A program made the translations under genes and the position numbers. Source: DAOTXL01 sp034434895 (GTDB lineage Bacteria > Chloroflexota > Anaerolineae > JAAYZQ01). From it: a stretch of DNA of 19,057 bases. How positions within the stretch are numbered: position 1 is the first letter of the stretch; every line of letters begins with the position of its first letter. The notes beneath the pieces are model-generated. The model had not been told where the DNA came from and searched no databases. It was given only the letters and a program-made list of their open reading frames with translations. The stretch spans positions 1-19,057 of the forward strand of contig DAOTYI010000228.1 of NCBI GenBank assembly GCA_034434895.1, given 5' to 3'. Shown piece after piece: positions 7,664 to 14,136 of this stretch.

Positions 7664-7807
7664 TGCCCGATTGAAATCGGCCTCTTTGGGCGCTCCGCGC
7701 CGGGCGTCGGCCTCCACCGACGCGCGGGTCGGCGCAGGCCGACCATTGGCCGCAGGCCCTCCAGGCTGACTTTCAGTCAGCGTTGCAGGCGGCCGATTTT
7801 CAGGGCA
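7664..7807. repeat. Hairpin-array repeat directly after the dehydrogenase stop
   Basis: A 144-bp non-coding block framed by TGCCCGATTGAAATCGG (7664-7680) and CCGATTTTCAGGGCA (7793-7807), an imperfect inverted repeat. Inside are consecutive perfect stems: GCGTCGG/CCGACGC (7704-7710, 7717-7723), GGTCGGC/GCCGACC (7727-7733, 7738-7744), GGCC-GCA-GGCC (about 7748-7758) and GCTGACT/AGTCAGC (7765-7771, 7775-7781). The architecture, though not the full sequence, resembles the elements at 18-117 and 18125-18283; the GGCCGCAGGCCC box is shared. It may also act as a transcription end for the operon, although no T-run follows. Confidence 0.7.
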
Positions 7808-7859
7808 GCCCAAAGTGTAAACCAACTTCGAGGAGAAAATGAACCATCCCCAGAGCCTG

Positions 7860-7956
7860 TCTGAAAACCACCAAGGACACAAAGGACACCAAGGGTACCA
7901 TGCGTTTTTTCCGTGTTCCTTTGTGGCCTTTTTGTCTTTGTGGTAAGCTTTTCAGA
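7860..7956 (+). repeat. GGACACAAA-type repeat with TCTGAAAA termini
   Basis: TCTGAAAA (7860-7867) and TTTTCAGA (7949-7956) form an 8-bp perfect inverted repeat at the ends. Inside, CCACCAAGGACACAAAGGAC on the left is mirrored imperfectly by GTGTTCCTTTGTGGCC and GTCTTTGTGG on the right. It belongs to the same unit-based family as 180-276 and 11998-12111 but has different outer ends. The rest of the gap up to rfbC at 8031 holds the box TGCAATGGGTGGCATTTT (7981-7998), also found near 15529, and the rfbC ribosome site. No clear promoter for rfbC was found. Confidence 0.65.
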
Positions 7957-8030
7957 CTATCCCTCAGATGACAGTAGTTGTGCAATGGGTGGCATTTTCA
8001 CCACCATTCTTTCAGGAGGAGCTTTAGACG

Positions 8031-8591
8031 ATGCCTTTCCAGATTCGCCGCCTGGAGATCCCGGATGTCCTGCTCATTGAAGCTGAGGTCCACCGCGACG
8101 AGCGTGGCTTTTTTATGGAGACCTACAAACGCTCCGAGTTCGCCGCCTGGGGTCTGCCGGACCTGTTTGTCCAGGCCAACCACTCGCGTTCGAGGCGAGG
8201 GGTGCTGCGAGGGCTCCATTATCAGAAGGAACCCAGATCGCAGGGCAAGCTGGTGATGGCCCTGCACGGCTGTGTCTTTGATGTGGCGGTAGACATCCGC
8301 CGTGGCTCGCCCACCTATGGGCGCTGGGTGGGGGAGGAACTGTCGGCCGACAACGGCCGGATGCTCTATGTGCCGGTGGGCTTTGCCCACGGCTTCTGTG
8401 TGCTCAGCGATGAGGCCGACGTCCTCTACCTGGTCACCGAGGAGTATGCCCGCGACCTGGATCGCGGCGTTCTGTGGAATGACCCGGAGATCGGCATTGC
8501 CTGGCCCATCGCCGGGCCGATCCTGTCCCCCAAGGACGCCCGCCTGCCCTGCCTCCGGGAGGCCGATAACAATTTTCACTTCCGGGCTTAA
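8031..8591 (+). CDS. rfbC: dTDP-4-dehydrorhamnose 3,5-epimerase
   Basis: A 186-residue cupin of the RmlC/RfbC family. It epimerises C3 and C5 of dTDP-4-keto-6-deoxy-glucose, the third step of dTDP-L-rhamnose synthesis. The diagnostic RGVLRGLHYQ is at 56-65 with catalytic His63, Lys73 follows in GKLVMALHG, and the catalytic Tyr133 lies in DVLYLVTEEY. VPVGFAHGF (114-122) and the C-terminal LSPKD (165-169) are also conserved. Length and residue numbering match the characterised enzymes, so it should be active. ATG 8031 is preceded by CAGGAGGAGC. rfbA, rfbB and rfbD are not in the window. The stop codon overlaps that of the convergent glycosyltransferase in a shared TTAA (8588-8591). Confidence 0.95.
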   Translation: MPFQIRRLEIPDVLLIEAEVHRDERGFFMETYKRSEFAAWGLPDLFVQANHSRSRRGVLRGLHYQKEPRSQGKLVMALHGCVFDVAVDIRRGSPTYGRWVGEELSADNGRMLYVPVGFAHGFCVLSDEADVLYLVTEEYARDLDRGVLWNDPEIGIAWPIAGPILSPKDARLPCLREADNNFHFRA

Positions 8592-9691
8592 GCCTGGGCC
8601 AGGAGGGTGCGATAGACCTGATAGGTCTGCGCCGCCACCTGGGCCTGGGTGTAGCCGGCCAGCACCCGCTCCCGACCCCGGCGGGCCAGGTCGGCCCGCA
8701 GAGCAGGGTCAGCCTGCAGGCGCGACAGGAGGGCTTGCAGCCGGTCGGCCCGGCCTTCAGGGAAGATCAGGCCGGCATCGCCGATGACGTGGGGGATTTC
8801 GCCACAGTCGGAGCCGATCACCGGCACGCCGCAGGCCATGGCCTCCACCAGCACCCGACCAAACTGCTCCTTCCAGTTGGGCCGCGTCCGGGAGGGGAGC
8901 ACCAACAGGTCCAACCGGCGATAATAATCGGGCAGGTGCGCCGACGGAAGGGGGCCGTCGAACGACACCCGGTCGGCCAGGCCCAGCCGCCGGGCCTGGG
9001 CCTGCAGGCTCTCTCGCATCGGCCCGCTGCCCAGGATGCGGGCCTGCCATTCCCCTTCCAACCCGGCCAGAGCTTCCAGCAACAGGTCCACCCCCTTTTC
9101 CGCCACCAGCCGCCCCACATAGCCGATGACAAATCGCCGGCCCGGGGGCCGGGGCAGCGGGCAAAAGAGGTCGGGGTCCACGCCAAACTGGGGGATGATG
9201 GCGATGGGGCCGGTGTAGCCCTTGGCCCGCCACACCTCCGCTGCCTCCCGGTTGCCGGCCAGGCAATAGTCGGCGCGCTTTAACACGTAGCGTTCCAGCC
9301 AGCCAAAGGGCGGAGGATAACGCCGGTAGAGGTTCTGCCAGGAGAAAAAGAGGCTCCTGGCCCCGATCCGGCGGGCCAGCCACAGGGCATGAAAGGTGGC
9401 CAGGTTGTACGGCTCCTCGTCTATGTGCACCAGGTCGGGCCGCAGGCGACGCATCTGCCTCCCCAGGCCGGGATAAAAGTGGAGGTGAAAGTGGCCGTTC
9501 AGGGCCAGCGGTTCGACGACCAGGTCGTAGCCGGCGGTGTGTTGCCGTTCCAGCCGGAGCACCCCCCGCTCATCCCGCCAGCAGGGAGGGACAATGACGG
9601 TCAGCTCCAGTTCCGGCAGGCGGGCCAGTTCCTCCAGCTTTTTCTGATAGGTGCCCACCACACAGGCTTTGGAGATCATCAGGACGCGCAC
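8588..9691 (-). CDS. Glycosyltransferase family 4 (GT-B fold)
   Basis: A 367-residue cytosolic or membrane-associated glycosyltransferase, probably adding one sugar to a lipid-linked surface glycan. The N-terminal Rossmann half starts VRVLMISKAC; the C-terminal half has VIGYVGRLVAEKG (188-200). The GT4 nucleotide-sugar motif E-x7-E is Glu275 and Glu283, followed by GVPVIGSDCGEIPHVIGDAG. I chose the GTG at 9691 because AGGAGGT lies six bases upstream (9698-9704, minus strand). The longer frame to 9742 would remove this site and add a low-complexity leader. The start overlaps the stop of the upstream glycosyltransferase by 13 bases, so the two are co-translated. Donor and acceptor cannot be read from the sequence; family and orientation are secure. 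Confidence 0.9.
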   Translation of the reverse strand: MRVLMISKACVVGTYQKKLEELARLPELELTVIVPPCWRDERGVLRLERQHTAGYDLVVEPLALNGHFHLHFYPGLGRQMRRLRPDLVHIDEEPYNLATFHALWLARRIGARSLFFSWQNLYRRYPPPFGWLERYVLKRADYCLAGNREAAEVWRAKGYTGPIAIIPQFGVDPDLFCPLPRPPGRRFVIGYVGRLVAEKGVDLLLEALAGLEGEWQARILGSGPMRESLQAQARRLGLADRVSFDGPLPSAHLPDYYRRLDLLVLPSRTRPNWKEQFGRVLVEAMACGVPVIGSDCGEIPHVIGDAGLIFPEGRADRLQALLSRLQADPALRADLARRGRERVLAGYTQAQVAAQTYQVYRTLLAQA

Positions 9692-10824
9692 GCCCGGACC
9701 TCCTGATACGCGGCCCACGTTTCCTGGGCCGTCCGCTCCCAACGGAACCGGGCCGCCTGCGCCGGGCCGCGACGGCGGAGTTCGGCAGCCAGCGGTTCAT
9801 CGGTCAGGCAGGCCAGGATCGCCCCGGCCAGCGCCTGCACATCGTCGGGGTCCACGGCAAAGCCGGCATCGCCCAGCAGCTCCGGCAGGGAACCGGCATT
9901 GGAAGCCACTAGCGGCGTGCCGCAGGCCAGTGCCTCTAACACCGGCAGGCCAAAGCCCTCGTAGCGCGAGGGAAAGAGGGCACAGGCCGCGCCGCGATAG
10001 AGGGCCGGCTTGTGCCCTTCCTCCACCCAGCCGATGAACCGCACCTCAGCCTCCAGGCCCAGCTCCTTCACCAGAGGACGGGGATCGAAAAAGGGAGGCC
10101 TGTTCCGCTCCGGCAACCTGCCGCCGATGACCAGGGTCACGTCAGCATCGGCCCGGGCGACGAGGGCAAAGGCGTATACCAGAGCGGCCACATTCTTGCG
10201 CACATCATGGCCGGCCAGGTAGAGCAGGTAGCGAGGCGGCAGGCCATACCGGCAGCGGATCGCCCCGTCGTCAGGGGCCGGGTCGGGGCGGAACTGCTCG
10301 CCGACGGCCAGATAGATGCAACGCACCCGCGCCGGCGGCAGCCCCAGGTGGGCCTCAATGTCGCGCCGGGAGGCCAGCGAGTCGGTGAGCACCAGCGCCG
10401 CCCGCCGGGCCGAGGCGGCGGCCAGGCTGGTATACAGCCGCACCAACGGCCCGCCCCGGTAGTCCGGCAACAGCCACGGGATCAGGTCGTGGACCGTCAC
10501 CACCGTGGGCACGGTGGGTCCCAGCGGCGAACCCCAGTAGGGCACGTGGGCCACATCGGCCCGCCAGCGGCGGCAGAGGAGGGGGAACGCCACCTGCTCG
10601 AACAGGACCTTGCCCGGATTGGTCTGCCACAGCCGGGAGCGCAGGGAACAGAGGTCCACGTCGAGGCCGGGCACCTGGAATCGGGCCAGGGGGCGTGGAG
10701 CAACCAGAAGAAATCTGGCATCGGGGGCGATGGCCGGCATGGCCTGCAACAGGCCGGCCAGGTACTGGCCACTGCCGGTGCCGGGTTGCTGGAGAAACCA
10801 GGCGTTCAACGCAATTCTCAGCAT
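9679..10824 (-). CDS. Glycosyltransferase family 4 (mannosyltransferase-like)
   Basis: A 381-residue GT-B enzyme. The N-terminus has LNAWFLQQPGTGSGQYLAGL with a glycine loop, then VTVHDLIPWLLPDY (109-122), typical of GT4 mannosyl- and rhamnosyltransferases of O-antigen clusters. In the C-terminal half, LYLAGHDVRKNVAALVYAF is the KN-type phosphate contact and SRYEGFGLPVLEA holds the E-x7-E pair Glu289 and Glu297. It probably uses a GDP- or UDP-sugar; mannose is a guess from the closest motif pattern. ATG 10824 begins the first conserved strand; the longer frame upstream runs through repeat DNA (10891-10990) and is not credible. The ribosome site is weak. It is downstream of galE, separated by 176 bp of repeats, and upstream of the second GT4 gene. 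Confidence 0.9.
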   Translation of the reverse strand: MLRIALNAWFLQQPGTGSGQYLAGLLQAMPAIAPDARFLLVAPRPLARFQVPGLDVDLCSLRSRLWQTNPGKVLFEQVAFPLLCRRWRADVAHVPYWGSPLGPTVPTVVTVHDLIPWLLPDYRGGPLVRLYTSLAAASARRAALVLTDSLASRRDIEAHLGLPPARVRCIYLAVGEQFRPDPAPDDGAIRCRYGLPPRYLLYLAGHDVRKNVAALVYAFALVARADADVTLVIGGRLPERNRPPFFDPRPLVKELGLEAEVRFIGWVEEGHKPALYRGAACALFPSRYEGFGLPVLEALACGTPLVASNAGSLPELLGDAGFAVDPDDVQALAGAILACLTDEPLAAELRRRGPAQAARFRWERTAQETWAAYQEVRACAS

Positions 10825-10854
10825 GCAAGACCGATCATCTCGCCTGACTGCCTG

Positions 10855-11001
10855 CCCTGCCGCAGGTTGGGGCGTAATCTCTGAAGCGCAGGTGTTCGAA
10901 GCAGAAGAATGGAACACCCCGCCCGCCCTGCTCCCGCCGCGTCTGTGACCCGGCGGCCCCCAGTAGGGCAACTGCGAGCAGTTGCCCTACAGCGGGAGGG
11001 T
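10855..11001. repeat. CCCTSCCGC inverted-repeat element apparently interrupted by a MITE-like copy
   Basis: The left part, 10855-10890, resembles the start of the inverted repeat at 17204-17253 (CCGCAGGTTRGGGCG, then ATCTC). The right end GCGGGAGGGT (10992-11001) matches that element's other end. The MITE-like sequence at 10891-10990 sits between them. The simplest reading is one repeat inserted into another. The last base falls in the galE stop codon. Confidence 0.45.
10891..10990 (+). mobile_element. MITE-like element, truncated copy without right terminus
   Basis: It begins GGTGTTCGAAGCAGAAG, one base short of the 17-bp terminus seen in the copies at 15316 and 18027. It then shares GAACACCCCGCCCGCCCTGC and the TCTGTGACCCGGCGGCCCCC box with the 15316 copy. 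It ends in a perfect 13-bp hairpin GTAGGGCAACTGC/GCAGTTGCCCTAC (10963-10975, 10978-10990) with a two-base loop, also present in the 15316 copy. The right terminus TTCTGC...GAACACCC is missing, so the copy is probably immobile. It lies between galE and the downstream glycosyltransferase. Confidence 0.7.
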
Positions 11002-11978
11002 CATTGATCGTAGCCATGAGGGTGGGCACGGTGCCAGTCCCAGGCGCTGCGCACGATCTCCCGCAGGTCAGGATAGCGGGGCTGCCAGCCCAGCTCCTGC
11101 CGGATCTGGTCGGAGCTGGCCACCAGCACGGGTGGATCGCCGGGCCGGCGGGGGCCGTCCACCGCCGGGATGGGGTGGCCGGTCACCTCTCGCGCCGCCT
11201 CGATCACCTGGCGGACGGTGTAGCCCTGGCCGTTGCCCAGGTTGTAGGTCCGGCTGCCCTGATCCAGGGCGCGCAGGGCCAGGATGTGGGCCTGGGCCAG
11301 GTCCAGCACGTGGATGTAATCGCGCACACAGGTGCCGTCGCGGGTGGGATAGTCATGGCCATAGACTTCGATAAAGTCCCGCTGGCCCAGCGCCACCTGG
11401 AGCACCAGGGGGATCAGGTGGGTCTCCGGGTTGTGGTCCTCGCCCCGCTCGGCGGTGGCCCCGGCGGCGTTAAAGTAGCGCAGGGCGGCGTAGCGCAGGC
11501 CATAGACCCGGTCCAGCCAGTACAGAATCCGCTCCAGGAAGAATTTGGATTCGCCGTAGGGGCTGCCGGGCACGATCCGTTCCGTTTCGGCAATGGGGAT
11601 GTGGGCCGGCTGGTCGAACAGGTTGGCCGTCGAGGAGAGGATAAAGCGCCTGACGCCGTGGGTGATCATGGCGCGCAACAGGTTCAACCCGTTGACGACA
11701 TTATCGCCCAGGTACAGGAACGGCTTTTGCATAGACTCGCCCACCAGGGTGTAGGAGGCAAAGTGCATCACCGCCTCAAAGTTGTGCCCGGCCAGGAGGT
11801 CGTCCACCGCCTGCCGGTCGGCCAGGTCGCCCAGGATGAACTCGGCCTGGGGGTGCACGGCCGCCCGGTGCCCCTGCGATAGATTGTCGAACACGGTGAC
11901 CCGCTCCCCCTGGCGGATCAGCTCTTCGACCACGATACTGCCGATGTAGCCGGCGCCACCGGTGACCAGGATGTTCAT
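11001..11978 (-). CDS. galE: UDP-glucose 4-epimerase
   Basis: A 325-residue extended short-chain dehydrogenase that interconverts UDP-glucose and UDP-galactose, supplying galactose donors for glycans. The NAD-binding motif is TGGAGYIG at 6-13, with Asp31 after beta-2 and NLSQGHR (32-38). The catalytic set is Ser116 (LSSTANLF), Tyr141 and Lys145 (SPYGESK), with the same Ser-Tyr spacing as E. coli GalE. YFNAAGA, DYPTRDGTCVRDYIHV and YNLGNGQGYTVRQVI complete the family pattern. Length is slightly short but normal for bacterial GalE. ATG 11978 is preceded by AAGGTGAG. It is the first gene of a minus-strand unit with the two glycosyltransferases. UDP-xylose or GlcNAc specificity cannot be excluded. 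Confidence 0.95.
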   Translation of the reverse strand: MNILVTGGAGYIGSIVVEELIRQGERVTVFDNLSQGHRAAVHPQAEFILGDLADRQAVDDLLAGHNFEAVMHFASYTLVGESMQKPFLYLGDNVVNGLNLLRAMITHGVRRFILSSTANLFDQPAHIPIAETERIVPGSPYGESKFFLERILYWLDRVYGLRYAALRYFNAAGATAERGEDHNPETHLIPLVLQVALGQRDFIEVYGHDYPTRDGTCVRDYIHVLDLAQAHILALRALDQGSRTYNLGNGQGYTVRQVIEAAREVTGHPIPAVDGPRRPGDPPVLVASSDQIRQELGWQPRYPDLREIVRSAWDWHRAHPHGYDQ

Positions 11979-11997
11979 GCTCTCACCTTTCAGAGGG

Positions 11998-12111
11998 GTA
12001 ACTACTCAGCCATAGCTCTTTTTACCACTAAGGACACTAAGGACACTAAGGTTTTCTATTGTATTCCTCGTGTCCTTTGTGTCCTTTGTGTCCTTTGTGG
12101 TTAACAAGTCG
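11998..12111 (-). repeat. GGACACAAA-type dispersed repeat, copy 2 (inverted relative to 180-276)
   Basis: Read on the minus strand this block starts CGACTTGTTAACCACAAAGG, continues with three tandem GGACACAAA-like units, then CCTTAGTGTCCTTAGTGTCC, and ends GGCTGAGTAGTTAC. Outer boxes and order match 180-276, but copy 2 is 114 bp against 97 because of extra 9-bp units. Its TTAA supplies the stop codon of the peptidase gene ending at 12101. It fills the gap between that gene and galE. Confidence 0.78.
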
Positions 12112-14113
12112 AAAGGGTTACCAGGCCCAGCTTAGCCAGCAAGCGAAAATAGGTCACCAGCAGCTCCACGTCCCGGATACCGCTCTCCAGCTCCACCAGA
12201 TCGGCGATCTCCAGCACCGACCGGGTGCCGTCGGCCCAGTAGAGGGCCAGGGTGGTCAGGGTGTCGTGGGGGCTGTCCTGGCGTGCCCGGAGAAGTTGCC
12301 GCCATGCCTCCCGCTCCTCGTCGCTCAGGTGGGGGAGATACTCCCGCAGCGGGATCGGCCCCCGCAGGCGGCGCACCGGCACCAGGCCGGCTGCCTGCTG
12401 TTCCCCGGCAGACAGGGGGTGAGGGGGGAGGTCTGGCAACGCCGCCAACTGCAACTCCATTGCCCTTTTGGCCCAGGCCAGTTCGTGCCTGACGGCTTCC
12501 TCAACCTCGGCCTGCAGATCGGCCACCAGGCACTCAACCGCCGCCAGCCGTTGCAGGCTCTGCAGCGCGGCCTTTTGTCGCTGGAGCAGGTAGGCCAGCC
12601 GCCGGTCCAGGCCGGCCAGCGCCTGGCCGTCATTCAGGCCCAAGGCCTGGCTCACGGCAGCCTGAGCGGCCTCTACCACCCTGGCTTTGAAGCGGGCGAC
12701 CAGCTCATAGCCCAGCCAGGTCGCCTCCTCGGCGCCGGCTGCCGCCAGCCAGCAGGCATAGGCGGCTGCCAATGTCCCGGCCCGGGCCAGACTGTGGGGG
12801 TCGGTGCGGTCAGGGGTGTCGGCGGAGGTGTGGTAAAAGCGGTCGGGCCACTGGATGAGCATCGGCGTGGGCACCCCCACGCTGGGATCCGAGAGCACAT
12901 AGTGGTCGCTGCCGCCGGAGAAGGGGGTCTCGGCCTGGCGGTAGAGCGGATAGCCGCCTGTCCCGGCGTGGCTGGGGGAGAGATCGGCCATGCCTTTCAG
13001 CCGCGACAGCTCCTCCCGCAGCCGGGCCAGCAGTTCCGGCGCGAAGGAGGCTGCCGCGTCGGGCGGGCGTTCGATGAGCCAGGCGCTGCCGGTCTGTTCC
13101 TGATCCTCACCCACCATATCCAGGTTGAGGCCGGCCACCAGCCGGCCCAATTCCGCCTCGCGGCCGGCCAGGTAGGCGAAAGTGCCGGTCATCTCCGGCA
13201 CCCACAGGAAGCGGATGGTGCGCCGGGGGCGGGGCAGCGCCCCTGCGGCGATGAGCTGCTGCAATGTCCGGGCTGCTTCCAGGGCAGCGGCCGCTCCCGA
13301 AGCGTTATCGTTGGCCGACGGCCGGGGATGGCACAGGTGGGCCACCACCAGGACCTCCTGCTCCTCCAGGCCGGGGATGGCCGCCGAGACCACCTCCAGC
13401 GAGCCATCATACAGCCGGCTGACCACCCGGGCGCGGACGCGGACCGGCCCTTCCCCCTTTTTCAGCAGGCGGCGCAGCCTCTGACCCTGACGCGGCGTCA
13501 ACACAAAGCCGAAGCAACGGAGATCGCCGGCCCGCCACCAGAAGGAGGTGTACTGCCGCACGTCGGGCAGGTCCCCTTCCAGGCGGACGGGAGGGACAGC
13601 CCGCAGTCCGTCAAAGAGGAGGCCGACGGCCCCGCGCCGGGCGACGGCCAGCTCCCACACACGACGCACCTCTCCGCGGGTCAGCACCACCCTGCCCGCC
13701 ACCTCCAGCGCCGCATAGTCGGCCTCCTCCTCACCATCCTCAAGGAGCGCCACCTCAACCTCGCCGTCGAAGGGCGCGCTGCGCTGGATCAGAGCGATGG
13801 GGCAGGCGCGGAAATCGGCCAGCAACCCGGCCTCCTGTTCCGGCGCGACCAGGTGCAGGGTCGCTTCGGCGCAGTCCCATTCCTGAAAGGCGGGCTGCCC
13901 CCAAAAGCGGGCCTGCTCGTTGGCCGGATAGGACAGGAGTTCGGCCTGCAGGCCACTCTCGACCAGGCGTTGGTGGACCAGGTGGGCTGCCTGGCGATAG
14001 CCGGGGCTGGCCTGGATGCGGTGGAAGCGGCTCAGGTCGGCAACGGTCTGCCATGCTGCCTCGCCCGAATAGGTCCGGTAGATCTGCTCAAGAACAGGTC
14101 GAATTTGGTTCAT
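12101..14113 (-). CDS. M28-like metallopeptidase (DUF4910/aminopeptidase type) with PA-like insert and helical C-terminal domain
   Basis: A 670-residue protein without a signal peptide. After an N-terminal helical segment, a PA-like insert is suggested near 120-200 (AGRVVLTRGE, ARRGAVGLLFDG). The metal-site region reads AHLCHPRPSANDNASG with His259, His262 and Asp269, then VPEMTG (Glu307), NLDMVGED (Asp332) and FYHTSADTPD (His428), matching the His-Asp-Glu-Asp-His order of M28 aminopeptidases. Only one Glu is present where classical M28 has Glu-Glu, closer to DUF4910-type proteins often found near polysaccharide genes. Residues 470-590 are helical and about 610-665 (WADGTRSVLEIADLVELESG) look like a winged-helix fold. 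ATG 14113 follows AAGAGGAGAAAC. It is 23 bases after the upstream membrane-protein gene, so probably one operon. The substrate is unknown; the ORF of 704 residues on the opposite strand is a shadow. Confidence 0.85.
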   Translation of the reverse strand: MNQIRPVLEQIYRTYSGEAAWQTVADLSRFHRIQASPGYRQAAHLVHQRLVESGLQAELLSYPANEQARFWGQPAFQEWDCAEATLHLVAPEQEAGLLADFRACPIALIQRSAPFDGEVEVALLEDGEEEADYAALEVAGRVVLTRGEVRRVWELAVARRGAVGLLFDGLRAVPPVRLEGDLPDVRQYTSFWWRAGDLRCFGFVLTPRQGQRLRRLLKKGEGPVRVRARVVSRLYDGSLEVVSAAIPGLEEQEVLVVAHLCHPRPSANDNASGAAAALEAARTLQQLIAAGALPRPRRTIRFLWVPEMTGTFAYLAGREAELGRLVAGLNLDMVGEDQEQTGSAWLIERPPDAAASFAPELLARLREELSRLKGMADLSPSHAGTGGYPLYRQAETPFSGGSDHYVLSDPSVGVPTPMLIQWPDRFYHTSADTPDRTDPHSLARAGTLAAAYACWLAAAGAEEATWLGYELVARFKARVVEAAQAAVSQALGLNDGQALAGLDRRLAYLLQRQKAALQSLQRLAAVECLVADLQAEVEEAVRHELAWAKRAMELQLAALPDLPPHPLSAGEQQAAGLVPVRRLRGPIPLREYLPHLSDEEREAWRQLLRARQDSPHDTLTTLALYWADGTRSVLEIADLVELESGIRDVELLVTYFRLLAKLGLVTLSTC

Positions 14114-14136
14114 GTTTCTCCTCTTGGGGTCGCGGG

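Noticed and set aside
10825..10971. 49-residue upstream extension of the glycosyltransferase at 9679-10824
   Set aside because: The extension reads through repeat DNA (10891-10971), has no conserved sequence, and the GT-B fold begins at MLRIALNAWF.
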